Positions 16,986 through 26,033 are shown, numbered from the stretch's first letter. The stretch is DNA of 64,000 nucleotides from Streptomyces sp. NBC_00273 (GCF_036178145.1 NZ_CP108067.1:3224001-3288000); one strand, 5' to 3'. The notes: a model not told the origin generated them from the letters alone. Numbers and translations are program-made.

Positions 16986-18089
16986 CTACCCGCCGTCGCG
17001 GATCGCGTTCACGAGTCCCGTGACGAGATGCGCCCGCTCCGCCATCGCATCGACCACCAGGTACTCGTGGTCGGCGTGCGCGCCGCCGCCGACCGCTCCC
17101 AAGCCGTCGAGCGTAGGCACCCCCAACGCGCCCGTGAAGTTGCCGTCGCTGCCGCCGCCGACCGCCTTGCCCTCGATGCCCGGCAGCAGTCGCCGCGCCA
17201 TCTCGAACAACTCCGCCGACGCCGACTCCGGCATCGGGGGCCGGCCCACGGACCCCCGAACCACGATCTCCGCCCCGTCCAGGTGCGGAGCCAGTGCCGC
17301 CATCGCCGCCTCGACGCGCTCCTTCTCCGCGGCCGACTCGACCCGGACGTCGACCCACACCGTCGCCTCCGCCGGAACGACGTTGTCCGAGGTTCCCGCC
17401 GAGGCCACGGTCGGCGTCACCGTCGTCCCGATCTCCGGCCGGCCGAGCGCCACGAGGTCCAGCACCTGGTACGCGGCCTCGACCAGCGCGTTCACTCCGG
17501 CCTCCGGCTCCAACCCCGCATGCGCCGCCCGCCCCTTGACGACCACCTCGAACGTGCCGCACCCCTTGCGCCCCGTCTTCAGGCCCCCGCCGTCGGCCGC
17601 ACCCTCGAACACGAGCACCGCGCCGCAGGCACGAGCCCGCTCCTCGATCAGAACCCGGGAGGAACCGGAACCGACCTCCTCGTCAGCGGTCACCAGGACC
17701 TCCACACCCGAGAGGTCGTCCAGCGCCGCCAGGCCGTGGAGGGCCTGAACCAGACCCCCGAGCATGTCGAAGACCCCGGGGCCCGTCGCGTGCCCGCCCT
17801 CCACCCGGAAGGGGCGGCGCCCCAGCGTGCCCAGCGGGAAGACCGTGTCGTGGTGACCGAGGATCAGCACCCGGGGATCGCCCCCGCCCGACCAGTGCAC
17901 GTGCGGCCCGGCCTGGCTCTCCACCAGGACGGCCCGCCCGCCCAGCCGGCTCTCGATGACGGCCGCCACAGCACGGGCCGACGCGTTCAGCGCATCGAGG
18001 TCACGCGAGGGGGACTCGACCTCGACGAGCGTGCGCAAGTCCTCGAGCATCGCGTCAACACTCACGGCAGTGCTCTGGTGCATCCTCAT
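16986..18089 (-). CDS. M20 family metallopeptidase (carboxypeptidase G2-like)
   Basis: 367 aa. The two-zinc ligands are visible: GHHDTVFP, the GPGVFDMLGG aspartate and the TADEEVGS catalytic Glu pair. A dimerisation domain (roughly residues 175-285, KGRAAHAGLEPEAGVNA) splits the catalytic domain, and the last ligand His lies in GGAHADHEYL. The layout fits glutamate carboxypeptidase and acetylornithine/succinyl-diaminopimelate deacylase relatives. Cytoplasmic, no signal peptide. It is convergent with the PLP enzyme gene across a 200-bp gap with no clear terminator. Whether it processes the metallophore is unknown. Confidence 0.85.
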   Translation of the reverse strand: MRMHQSTAVSVDAMLEDLRTLVEVESPSRDLDALNASARAVAAVIESRLGGRAVLVESQAGPHVHWSGGGDPRVLILGHHDTVFPLGTLGRRPFRVEGGHATGPGVFDMLGGLVQALHGLAALDDLSGVEVLVTADEEVGSGSSRVLIEERARACGAVLVFEGAADGGGLKTGRKGCGTFEVVVKGRAAHAGLEPEAGVNALVEAAYQVLDLVALGRPEIGTTVTPTVASAGTSDNVVPAEATVWVDVRVESAAEKERVEAAMAALAPHLDGAEIVVRGSVGRPPMPESASAELFEMARRLLPGIEGKAVGGGSDGNFTGALGVPTLDGLGAVGGGAHADHEYLVVDAMAERAHLVTGLVNAIRDGG

Positions 18090-18237
18090 GTCCTCACGAT
18101 ACGGGCACGCCCGGCAGGCCCCTGGAAGCGATGTCCGGGGCGGAAACCGGGTGGCCGCCGAGGTCGCGTCGCCACTAGGGTCCGATCTCCCGACGGGCCG
18201 TGCCAGCGCGGCTTCCCAGGTTCAGAGAGCGACTCAC

Positions 18238-18591
18238 ATGACCGGCCAGCAAGCAACGACGACCCTGTGGCGCCCCACCGGCCCCGTGGAGCTGGACCTG
18301 GTGCGCGAGTTGGACTGGCGCGCGTGGCCGCCCAGGCTCCCCGAGCAGCCGATCTTCTACCCGGTCCTCAACGAGGACTACGCGGTCAGGATCGCCCGGG
18401 ACTGGAACGTAAAGCACGACGGCGCCGGCTTCGTCACCCGGTTCGAGGTCGAGACGGAGTTCTTGAGCAGGTATCCCGTCCAGCAGGCCGGCGGCCGGAC
18501 GATCCTCGAACTCTGGGTTCCGGCTGAGGAGCTGGACGACTTCAACGCCCACATCGTCGGCGAGATCCAGGTGGTCCACGAGTTCCGCTGA
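18238..18591 (+). CDS. conserved hypothetical protein (117 aa)
   Basis: A small soluble protein with a distinctive aromatic N-terminal half (TLWRPTGPVELDLV, WRAWPPRLPEQPIFYPVLNEDYA) and an acidic C-terminal half ending in LEEL-like helices and VGEIQVVHEF. Close proteins in Streptomyces are often labelled 'ADP-ribosylation/crystallin J1', a name that does not describe a tested activity; I recall the pattern but cannot verify it. The ATG follows AGAGAG. It is followed 62 nt later by a DUF1963-like gene in the same direction, so the two could share a transcript. Confidence 0.75.
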   Translation: MTGQQATTTLWRPTGPVELDLVRELDWRAWPPRLPEQPIFYPVLNEDYAVRIARDWNVKHDGAGFVTRFEVETEFLSRYPVQQAGGRTILELWVPAEELDDFNAHIVGEIQVVHEFR

Positions 18592-18653
18592 GGCAGGAGG
18601 ACGGCGTCGGGACCGGCGTGTAGCCTCGGCCCCGAACCGCGAGTGAGGATCAC

Positions 18654-19757
18654 ATGACCCGCACGACCCCGCCCCGCCCGGTCGACGCCGAGGTCCTCTT
18701 CCCGGCGCTCGCCGGCCACCGCCGCACCAGCACCCGTCTCCACCCGCGCCACGGCTCTCCCGAGGTCGAGGACAGCTCGGTGGCCGGTCCGTTCCTGTGG
18801 CCCGCAGACGAGCCGTGGCCCGTGTGCACCGCCGTCCACCGCAAGGGCCGCGGGCACCGACTATCCGACGTACGCCTCCAGCGGCGGCTCCTCGACGAAG
18901 CGTGGCGCCGCGATCCCGGGTCGGGTCCGGGCGACGCGGAACGCACGGTCCTGGACGCCCTCCGGCCGGGACCGCACGCCCCGCACATCGCCGACACGGA
19001 CCCGATTCCGCTGCTCGCCGTCGCGCAGCTCTTCACCCGTGACGTCCCCGACCTCGTCGGACCGGACGGCTGCGACCTGCTCCAGGTCCTCTGGTGTCCC
19101 TTCGAGGTGCACGGCCCCGACCGGACCGTCGACGTCGTACTGAAGTGGCGGCGCTCCCAGGACGTGGGCGAGGTCCTCGCCGTGATCCCGGAACCCGTCG
19201 TCGTGGGCCGGGCCGAATGCGTCCCGAACCCGTGCGGGCTGCACCCCGAACAGGTGGTGGAGCACGAGTACGAGGGCCTGCTGGACGAGGACCTTCAGGA
19301 GGCCATCGACACGTGGGAGGGAGGAGACGAGGACGAGGAGGAGGACGACGACGCCTTCGACTCCTCCGGCCCCTCCGACCCCTCCGGCTTCGACACGTAC
19401 GAGGAGTACGCGGCCGCCATGGCCGCCGCGCGCGCGGACGAGGAGGACGAGGTCACCTACCGGGGTGACCTGTCCATCGCACCGGGCTGGAAGGTCGGCG
19501 GCTTCGCCTCCTGGCACCTCACCGATCCGGCGGACATCACCTGTGGAGCTTGCGGAACGCCCATGCCTCCCCTGCTCACCGTGGCCGGCGGCGAGTGGGA
19601 CGGGGCCTCGGAGAGCTGGATCCCGCTGGAGGACCGGCCCGCCGTGCCGGACGACCGGATCAGTGACCCGGTCGGCGTCCACCTCGGCCGCGGCCTCATG
19701 CGCATCCACACCTGCCCCGCCGCTCCGGCACATCCCCACCGGCTCAGCTTCCAGTAG
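18654..19757 (+). CDS. YwqG/DUF1963-like hypothetical protein with an acidic insert
   Basis: 367 aa. The N- and C-terminal parts fit the DUF1963/YwqG pattern (LLQVLWCPFEVHG near the middle; VGGFASWHLTDP; GVHLGRGLMRIHTCP at the end). A CGACGTPM motif in the C-terminal part may hold a metal. Residues about 221-250 are an unusual acidic and Ser/Pro-rich insert (EGGDEDEEEDDDAFDSSGP), probably disordered. No signal peptide. The ATG follows GAGTGAGGA. Function unknown; YwqG relatives are found in toxin-immunity and stress contexts but nothing here proves that. Confidence 0.65.
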   Translation: MTRTTPPRPVDAEVLFPALAGHRRTSTRLHPRHGSPEVEDSSVAGPFLWPADEPWPVCTAVHRKGRGHRLSDVRLQRRLLDEAWRRDPGSGPGDAERTVLDALRPGPHAPHIADTDPIPLLAVAQLFTRDVPDLVGPDGCDLLQVLWCPFEVHGPDRTVDVVLKWRRSQDVGEVLAVIPEPVVVGRAECVPNPCGLHPEQVVEHEYEGLLDEDLQEAIDTWEGGDEDEEEDDDAFDSSGPSDPSGFDTYEEYAAAMAAARADEEDEVTYRGDLSIAPGWKVGGFASWHLTDPADITCGACGTPMPPLLTVAGGEWDGASESWIPLEDRPAVPDDRISDPVGVHLGRGLMRIHTCPAAPAHPHRLSFQ

Positions 19758-19863
19758 GCAGGCACCACGGGCCGTCACGACGCTCGACAACGCGGGGGCG
19801 CGCCGTGCTCGTGCGTACCGGGTTCGTGGCCGAGGGCGAGATCCGGCTGGACGGCCGCCCCGG

Positions 19864-20286
19864 TCAGAGTCCGATGACCGTGGGGTCCTCGGCCAGCTTG
19901 CGGAGGTAGCCGCCGGGGTCGGCGACCAGGGTGCGGCGGGCCAGGTCGAGGAGGCCGATCGTGCCGGTCACCTCGCAGGCCAGGGTGCCGTCCGCCTTCC
20001 GGATGTCCTGCCGCAGCCGGAAGGTCTTGCCCGTCCCCCACTCGAAGGTGCAGACCACGTCGACCCGGTCCCCGCCCTGGAGCTCGCGCTTGAACTTCAG
20101 GGTGCACTCCAGCTGGGCCGGTCCGACCCCGCCGGCCAGCAGCTTGTCGCCCGGAATGCCCGCGGCCAGCAGCACTTCCCACAGCGCGTGCTCGCAGTAC
20201 TGGAGGTAGACCGCCTGGTTGAGGTGGCCGCGGGTGTCGAGCTCGTACTCGCGGACGGCGATGCGAACGCTGAACGGCTGGGGCAC
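19864..20286 (-). CDS. acyl-CoA thioesterase, hotdog fold (4HBT)
   Basis: 140 aa, full length for a single hotdog domain. The N-terminal VREYELDTRGHLNQAVYLQY carries the DxxGHxN-type active-site segment of 4-hydroxybenzoyl-CoA thioesterases, where the Asp is the usual catalytic residue. The GTG start at 20286 follows GGAAGGGA. It lies 50 nt after the radical SAM stop and probably ends that operon. It could release a carboxylate or recycle a stalled thioester; no acyl group can be named. It has no in-frame TTA codon, unlike its upstream partners. Confidence 0.85.
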   Translation of the reverse strand: MPQPFSVRIAVREYELDTRGHLNQAVYLQYCEHALWEVLLAAGIPGDKLLAGGVGPAQLECTLKFKRELQGGDRVDVVCTFEWGTGKTFRLRQDIRKADGTLACEVTGTIGLLDLARRTLVADPGGYLRKLAEDPTVIGL

Positions 20287-20336
20287 GTCAGTGCGTCCCT
20301 TCCTTGTTCCTTGTGGCTTGCGGTGGTTCGGTTCCG

Positions 20337-21446
20337 TCAGGCCGTGCGGTGCGGGCTGTACGGCGACCAGCTCCACTGGCGCCAGTAGCCCTCCGAGACG
20401 CCGAGCCAGGTGCGCAGGTCGTCGGGGCCGTCGAGGAACTCGTGCATGCTCATCAGCAGCCAACTGTGCACCGCCTGGCTGTCCCGGCAGTCCCCGCAGT
20501 GGCCGGAAGTGCAACAGAACTGTACGGTTTCGAGGTCGGCACCCCATGCGTTGAATCCCGGCAGCACCGGGTGTCCGTTGGCGATGCGTTCCGTGTGCGC
20601 CTTGTGGTCGACGCTGATGCTCGGGCACACGTCGTACCCGAAGTCCTGGCCGTGCGAACGGCCGGTGATGAGGGCCTCGATGTAGTACGGGTCGTTCACC
20701 ACCGCCCGCGGGAACAGCTCCTTGACGCGCAGGGCCTCGTCGAGCAGCTTGCGGCCTTCGAGCGCCTTGAGCGGGTGGTCGCCGCCGTACTCGCTGTAGA
20801 AGTTGAAGCTGATCAGATTGCCGTTGTCGGCCATCTTGCGGACGGTCTCTTCGATGTATCCGACCCCGGGCTCGGTCAGCGCGTAGATGAACGTGGCCCG
20901 GGGGTCGTCGCGGTAGTTGGTGAGGGCGGTGTCGATCAGGCCGGAGAAGCGGCGGCCGTTGGGGTGGATCGCCCGGAGCTGGTCGTCGAGCGGACCGCCG
21001 CCGAAGACGGACACGGCGATCGCCACGTCCTCGAACCCCTCCCGAGGCAGGGCGAGGAGGCCGTTGGTCGAGATGGTCACGTAGTCGAGCAGCTCGACGA
21101 ACGGTCTGATCTTGTCCGGGACGAGGGTCGGCTCCCCGCCGATGAGGAGCGCCGAGGTGACCCCGTCGGCCTTCAGGCGCTCCACGAAGCTGCGCACTTT
21201 GGCCCGATCGCGCTCGTCCGTGACGGCCGAGTCGAAGTCGTGGGCGAAGAACCAGCAGCCGTCGCACCGGATGTTGCAGGCACCGGTGAGGTGTACCTCC
21301 GTGTTGCGCACCTGCCGCCCGAAGCTGCGTAACGCGTCGAGTCTGACCCCCAGTTCCGGTTCCTTTCCGACGATGTCGGCGACGCGTGCGCGGATCTCGT
21401 CCCGCGAGCGGGGCCGCCGGGTGAGGTTCAGTGGCTGGGCTGACAT
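20337..21446 (-). CDS. radical SAM protein with C-terminal Cys cluster
   Basis: 369 aa. The SAM-cluster motif is CNIRCDGC (CxxxCxxC), followed by the LLIGGEPTL (GGE) motif and TISTNGLLALP. The C-terminal part has Cys residues in YDVCPSISVDHKA and FCCTSGHCGDCRDSQA, suggesting one auxiliary Fe-S cluster of SPASM or twitch type. No family member of known reaction is recognised. Leu39 is encoded by TTA (21330-21332), so translation should need the bldA tRNA. It starts 49 nt after the diiron protein stop and is followed by the thioesterase, all on one strand. Cytoplasmic enzyme. Confidence 0.85.
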   Translation of the reverse strand: MSAQPLNLTRRPRSRDEIRARVADIVGKEPELGVRLDALRSFGRQVRNTEVHLTGACNIRCDGCWFFAHDFDSAVTDERDRAKVRSFVERLKADGVTSALLIGGEPTLVPDKIRPFVELLDYVTISTNGLLALPREGFEDVAIAVSVFGGGPLDDQLRAIHPNGRRFSGLIDTALTNYRDDPRATFIYALTEPGVGYIEETVRKMADNGNLISFNFYSEYGGDHPLKALEGRKLLDEALRVKELFPRAVVNDPYYIEALITGRSHGQDFGYDVCPSISVDHKAHTERIANGHPVLPGFNAWGADLETVQFCCTSGHCGDCRDSQAVHSWLLMSMHEFLDGPDDLRTWLGVSEGYWRQWSWSPYSPHRTA

Positions 21447-21495
21447 GCTCGGGGGCTCCTCTGTTCTGCTGCCGGTCTTCTGCAGATCGGGCGGG

Positions 21496-23199
21496 TCAGA
21501 CCGGAAGGGTCAGCCCGAGTTTCTTGACCTTCGCGCCGCCGCGGACCTCCCAGTCGTGCCGGGCCTCGGCGTTGGTACGGGTCCGCAGGCCCCAGCTGAC
21601 GGCGATCTCCGCCTTCTTGGAGGTCGGATTGCCGAAGACGTCCAGCGAGTGCGGCCACAGCCGGTCGACCGCCGCCTGCACCTGCTTCTTGCCCTCGCGG
21701 TCCTTGACCAGGCCGCGGACGATGCGGGCGCCGTGCGCGATGTGCACGCGCTCGTCCTGGATGACGGTGCGGAAGGAGTCGGCCCAGGGGCGGTAGCTGC
21801 TCGCGGACATCTCCTTGAGCAGCTCCATCACGGCGTCCTCGATCAGCCAGGACACCACGCCGCGCTCGGCCCAGGTGGTGCTGTTGTGGAAGTCGGCCGT
21901 CAGGAAGAGCTTGCGCCGCTCCTCCAGCGTCTGGGTCGACATCCGTGTGGTGTCGATGCCCAGGTCCGACAGGACCGCGCTGGCCACCTTGAAGTGGTTG
22001 ATCTCCTCGGCGGCACGCTCGCAGCAGACCTGCCGCTCCTCCGCGTTCGGCGCCAGCGGGTAGAAGACCCGGATGTAGTCGTCGGCCCCGGACAGCTCGC
22101 CCTCCGCGTGGATGAGCATCTGCCTCTTCGCCATGGACTGGTATTCCTCGGGCATGCCGAGGAATTCCTCGGGGGTGCGCACCACGATCACTTCGTCGTC
22201 CGACGGCACCTTGGCCACCTTCACTCTCTCTGGCAGGGGAAGCGTCTCCAGGCGGGGCGGCTTCACCCTGTCATCGCCGGGTATCGCCCGTCTTGTAGAA
22301 AACGGCCCCCGTACGTGCCCTGCTCCGGCGGAGAGGAAGACGCTGGTGACCCGGCCGGCGATGCGGTCCACGCGGGCGGGCCCGGCGTCGCCCAGGGCCC
22401 GGTGGGCCAGGAACTCCGCGGGCGTCAGGCTGGTCATCGCCTTGAACTCGTGCTGGAAATGCGGCTGGTCGTGAAATCCGCAGGCCGAGGCGGTGGCCGT
22501 GGCCGAGGCACCGGTGGTGAGCAGGTGCAGCGCGTGCCGCAACCGGACCACGCGCGTGACGGCCATCGGGGACACTCCGATCTGCTCCTGGAAGCGTCGC
22601 CGCAGCTGTCGTTCGCTCCAGCCGACCTCGGCAGCCACGTCTCCGACGGGAAGGTGTCGGCGGCCGACGCAGAGCAGCTCCCAGGCCCGCAGCACCTGCG
22701 GGCAGACCGCGGGCCCGGACGCGCAGGCGCGGGTCAGCACGCGGTCGAGGAGGGTGAACCGCTCGGCCCAGCCCGGGGCGGCGGCGAGCGCGTCGGCGAG
22801 GGCCCGGCCTCGGGCACCGAGGACCGCGTCCAGGTCGACCACGGACTCGGCGAGCTCGTGCATGTCGACGGCGAGGACACTGAAGGCGGCCCAGGGGGTG
22901 AGGATCAGCTGCATCCCCGAGACCCGGCCGTCGTGCTCCCCCAGTGCGGCACGGGTGTGCAGACCCGCGACCAGCGAGGTGTACGGCGTCCACGCGGGGT
23001 GGGCGGCGTTCGCAATGCGCACCGGGCCCTCGAAGCCGATGACCAGCGTCACCATCCCTTGGGGCAGTTCGAGGCGGCGCTGCGGCCTCCTCGGGGCGAT
23101 CCGAAAGCCCCGGTAGCTGTGCACCCCCGGCCGTAATCGCTCGTCCGGCAAGGCCCGTGCGATCTCCCACTCCCCGGACGGACAGGACACAAGCCTCAT
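21496..23199 (-). CDS. AraC-type regulator continuous with a PaaA-like diiron protein
   Basis: A single 567-codon frame without an internal stop. Residues 1 to about 290 are an AraC-family regulator with an N-terminal sensing domain and a C-terminal HTH pair (VGDVAAEVGWSERQLRRRFQ; ACGFHDQPHFQHEFKAMTS). Residues from about 325 are a PaaA-type ferritin-like protein with diiron ligands in HAEGELSGAD, AAEEINHF, IEDAVMEL and DERVHIAHG. The join (22283-22306) uses codons rare in Streptomyces (TTT TCT ACA AGA). An internal GTG at 22266, or another at 22224, could give a separate 256- or 242-aa diiron protein. Leu22 is a TTA codon (23134-23136). First gene of the oxygenase / radical SAM / thioesterase set. 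Confidence 0.75.
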   Translation of the reverse strand: MRLVSCPSGEWEIARALPDERLRPGVHSYRGFRIAPRRPQRRLELPQGMVTLVIGFEGPVRIANAAHPAWTPYTSLVAGLHTRAALGEHDGRVSGMQLILTPWAAFSVLAVDMHELAESVVDLDAVLGARGRALADALAAAPGWAERFTLLDRVLTRACASGPAVCPQVLRAWELLCVGRRHLPVGDVAAEVGWSERQLRRRFQEQIGVSPMAVTRVVRLRHALHLLTTGASATATASACGFHDQPHFQHEFKAMTSLTPAEFLAHRALGDAGPARVDRIAGRVTSVFLSAGAGHVRGPFSTRRAIPGDDRVKPPRLETLPLPERVKVAKVPSDDEVIVVRTPEEFLGMPEEYQSMAKRQMLIHAEGELSGADDYIRVFYPLAPNAEERQVCCERAAEEINHFKVASAVLSDLGIDTTRMSTQTLEERRKLFLTADFHNSTTWAERGVVSWLIEDAVMELLKEMSASSYRPWADSFRTVIQDERVHIAHGARIVRGLVKDREGKKQVQAAVDRLWPHSLDVFGNPTSKKAEIAVSWGLRTRTNAEARHDWEVRGGAKVKKLGLTLPV

Positions 23200-23459
23200 G
23201 TCGGCTCCCCCCTTTCAGTGGCATCCAACCGCGCGCCCGTCCCCCCGGCCAGCGGGGGAATAGGCCAGTCCGGGCGGAGCCCTCGAGGAGGCCCTCGGCC
23301 ATGAGCGGGAGCGGCTCCAGGCTCACGACCGGAACGGGAAGGTGTGCGGCCAGATCCCCGGGCCGGCCGCGGGCGCACCGTACGGGTTTCCCGGGAACGG
23401 CGGAGGTGGGGGGTAGCCAGTCACCAGAAACGGCCAGGTGACGGGCGCGGGGAATGCGC

Positions 23460-24110
23460 TCAGGCGTGATTGACGGGGAGGACGTCCGGGGAGAGGGCGC
23501 CGGCGTGGGCCGCGGCCGAGGTCATCCGCTTGCGGTGGTGGCGGCGGCACAGGACCTCGTACCCGATCTCGCCGGCCGGGCGGTTCACGTCGCCGACCAC
23601 CACCTGGGCGCCCTCGACCACCATCTCCCCGCCCACCGTACGGGCGTTGTGCGTGGCCCGGGCACCGCACCAGCACAGGGCCTCCACCTGGAGCTGCTCC
23701 AGGCGGTCCGCCAGCTCGATCAGCCGCTGCGAGCCCGGGAAGAGCTTCGTCCGGAAGTCCGTCGTGATCCCGAAGGCGAAGACGTCCATGTCCAAGTCAT
23801 CCACGATCCGGGCCAGTTGATCGATCTGGACGGGCGCAAGGAACTGGGCCTCGTCCACGATCACGTAGTCCGCCCTGCCGCCCTTGGAGATCTGCGCGAC
23901 CAGGTACGCGTACAGGTCCATGTCCTCCGGCGCCTCGACCGCCTCCGTCACCAAACCCAGCCGGGACGACAGCTTGCCCTCGCCCGCCCGGTCGTCACGG
24001 GTGAAGATCACGCCCTGGAGCCCCCGCGCGTCACGGTTGTGGGCGATCTGGAGCGCCAGAGTGCTCTTTCCGCAGTCCATCGTTCCGGAGAAGAACACCA
24101 GCTCGGGCAT
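23460..24110 (-). CDS. tdk: thymidine kinase
   Basis: 216 aa. P-loop FFSGTMDCGKSTLA at the N-terminus, the lid and catalytic region around VIVDEAQFL, and a C-terminal zinc-binding lasso with two Cys pairs (ALCWCGARATHN and EVLCRRHH). These define the type II thymidine kinase that salvages thymidine to dTMP. The ATG start is at 24110. It follows the phosphatase gene by 71 nt. It ends 260 bp before the AraC/diiron gene, a gap that contains a short Pro/Gly-rich open frame but no convincing gene. Confidence 0.95.
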   Translation of the reverse strand: MPELVFFSGTMDCGKSTLALQIAHNRDARGLQGVIFTRDDRAGEGKLSSRLGLVTEAVEAPEDMDLYAYLVAQISKGGRADYVIVDEAQFLAPVQIDQLARIVDDLDMDVFAFGITTDFRTKLFPGSQRLIELADRLEQLQVEALCWCGARATHNARTVGGEMVVEGAQVVVGDVNRPAGEIGYEVLCRRHHRKRMTSAAAHAGALSPDVLPVNHA

Positions 24111-24181
24111 GGGAAGTACGGGACCTTTCGGGTCGTGGGGGCAGGTGGTGGGCGGTGGGCCGGGCGGCCGGTGGGCGAAGG

Positions 24182-25384
24182 TCAGGTGCGGATTTCGAGC
24201 AGCGGGACGAGCTGCTCCGCCGCCGTCATGGAGCCGTGCATTCCGGCGAGGGCGGATTCGTTCGGCTCGTTGCGCGAGGCGGTGATCGCGACATCGGCCT
24301 GGGCGGCCGCCACCACGTCGCCGATGCGCCCGAGCACGCGCTCGTCGCACTCCCCCGGCGTACCGAACCAGCCCAGTTCCAGGGCCTCTTCGCGGCTCGC
24401 GACCCAGAACCGGTCGCCGAGCACCTCGCGCCACACGGTCAGCACGTCGGCCTCGGCGCCCGGCACCGCGTACACGTGCCGGGCCCGACCCTCGCCGCCC
24501 AGCAGGGCGACGCCGGCGCTCAGCTCCCAGTCCTCGTCGAAGTCGATCCGGGAGTCCTCGTCGAAGGGGACGTCGACCATGCCGTGGTCCGCGGTCACGT
24601 ACAGGGCGGTGCGCGGCGGCAGCTGCTCGGCGAGCCGCTGGACGAGCCGGTCCACGTACATCAGCTGGCCGCGCCACGCGTCGGAGTCCACGCCGTGCCG
24701 ATGACCGGCCCCGTCGAGCTCGCTGAAGTAGGTGTAGACGAGCGAGCGGTCACCGGCCGCGAGGCGCTCGGCCGCCAGGTCCATCCGCTCCTCGCCGGTC
24801 ATCCGGCCGAGGAAGGTGCCGCCGCTCAGCGCGATCTTGGTGAGCGGGGTGGTCTGGAAGGCGGGCGAGGACACCTGGGCGGTCGCCACCCCGGCCTTGT
24901 CGGCCTGCTGGAAGACGGTCGGGTACGGCTGCCAGGGCTTCGGCGAGGTCCACGGGTACCAGCGGAGCTGGTTCATGAGTTCGCCGGTGGCGGGGTTGCG
25001 GACGGCGTAGCCGGGCAGGCCGTGGCGGGCCGGCGGCAGGCCGGTACCCACGGAGGCGAGCGAGGTGGCCGTGGTCGCCGGGAAGCCCGCGGTGATCGGG
25101 CGACCGGTGCCGCCGCGCGAGCTGCCGAGCAGGGAGGTGAGGTACGGGGCCTCGTCAGGGTGGGCCTTGATCTGCTCCCAGCCCATGCCGTCGACCAGGA
25201 ACACGCAGTTCCGGTCGGCCGGGGTCAGCTCGGTGATGGCGGCGGTGAAACCGGGGACGCCCTGGCCCGCCACGAGCGTGGGCAGCAGGTCGGCGAGCGA
25301 TCCGGCGCCGTACTCCGGGACGGGGGCGCCCGCCAGGTCCAGCAGCTCCGGCTCGGGCCACTCCTGTGCCGCGGAGTACGCCAT
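24182..25384 (-). CDS. alkaline phosphatase family protein (nucleotide pyrophosphatase/phosphodiesterase type)
   Basis: 400 aa of the alkaline phosphatase superfamily. Metal and nucleophile region: CVFLVDGMGWEQIK, then FPATTATSLASVGTGL with the nucleophilic Thr, TYFSELDGAGHRHG, and YVTADHGMVDVP with paired metal ligands. The pattern fits type I phosphodiesterase/nucleotide pyrophosphatases. No signal peptide is evident, so it is probably cytoplasmic. The start overlaps the DUF5998 stop by one base (TGATG), so the two are co-translated. Confidence 0.87.
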   Translation of the reverse strand: MAYSAAQEWPEPELLDLAGAPVPEYGAGSLADLLPTLVAGQGVPGFTAAITELTPADRNCVFLVDGMGWEQIKAHPDEAPYLTSLLGSSRGGTGRPITAGFPATTATSLASVGTGLPPARHGLPGYAVRNPATGELMNQLRWYPWTSPKPWQPYPTVFQQADKAGVATAQVSSPAFQTTPLTKIALSGGTFLGRMTGEERMDLAAERLAAGDRSLVYTYFSELDGAGHRHGVDSDAWRGQLMYVDRLVQRLAEQLPPRTALYVTADHGMVDVPFDEDSRIDFDEDWELSAGVALLGGEGRARHVYAVPGAEADVLTVWREVLGDRFWVASREEALELGWFGTPGECDERVLGRIGDVVAAAQADVAITASRNEPNESALAGMHGSMTAAEQLVPLLEIRT

Positions 25385-25983
25385 CAGCGGGCGGAGGTGG
25401 AGGACGTCGCCGCCGTGGCCTCGCTGAGGGCCTGCGCGAAGACCAGGGTCTGGCGCACCGCCTCCGGCCCGTCGCCGGCTTCGCTGACCCGCAGGCTGAG
25501 GTCGTCGGCGGTGGAGTTGCCGGTGTACCCGTGGTCGGAGTCGCAGTTCGGGTCGCCGCAGGCGGCCGGCTCCAGGTCGATCCGGGAGACCGCGCCCCAG
25601 CCGATGGTCAGGACGACCTCGCGGGGCAGGGTGCCGGGGGTGTAGGACTCCGGGTTGGCGACGACGCGGCTGAGCACCACGGAGGAGATGCTGGACAGCT
25701 TGACCGACTCGGTGGACGTGGTCGCGTACGGGGAGGGGGACCCGGCGTCGGCAGCCTGCTCGTCGGTGTGGCTGACGATGAAGCGGTTGCCGGTCAGGAC
25801 CAGCACGGTGACGTGACGGCGCACCTCGTTGGAGTCGAAGGTCGTCTCCTGGTGGACCAGGTACGACGAAATCGGCTCGCCGCCCACCGCGGCCTCCACG
25901 GCCTCGGCCACGAGGGCCGGGTAGTAGCCGCTGCGCTCGATCGCCGTGCGCAGCCCCTGGGTCGTCGTACCGGATTTCGCCAT
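25384..25983 (-). CDS. DUF5998 family protein
   Basis: 199 aa. The N-terminus reads MAKSGTTTQGLRTAIERSGYYPALV, then VHQETTFDSNEVRRHVTVLVLTGNRFIVSHTDE and a GDPNCDSDHG motif with a possible metal site. I recall this as a widespread actinobacterial protein of unknown function. The ATG at 25983 is chosen because the AGGA ribosome site overlaps the ATG at 25992. It lies between the acyl-CoA synthetase-acetyltransferase and the phosphatase on one strand and is translationally coupled to the latter. Confidence 0.75.
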   Translation of the reverse strand: MAKSGTTTQGLRTAIERSGYYPALVAEAVEAAVGGEPISSYLVHQETTFDSNEVRRHVTVLVLTGNRFIVSHTDEQAADAGSPSPYATTSTESVKLSSISSVVLSRVVANPESYTPGTLPREVVLTIGWGAVSRIDLEPAACGDPNCDSDHGYTGNSTADDLSLRVSEAGDGPEAVRQTLVFAQALSEATAATSSTSAR

Positions 25984-26033
25984 GAGGTCCATCCTAAGGC
26001 CCGTACGGGGCCCTCAGGCCGCGCCGTACCCGG

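Noticed and set aside
22211..22224. GTG at 22224 as the start of a separate diiron gene
   Set aside because: Kept only as an alternative: ribosome-site match is weak and the upstream frame remains open.
23323..23432. Pro/Gly-rich minus-strand open frame (GYPPPPPFPGNPYGAPAAGP) between tdk and the AraC gene
   Set aside because: No ribosome site and no conserved domain; it may be a remnant of a membrane-protein tail but is too short to call.
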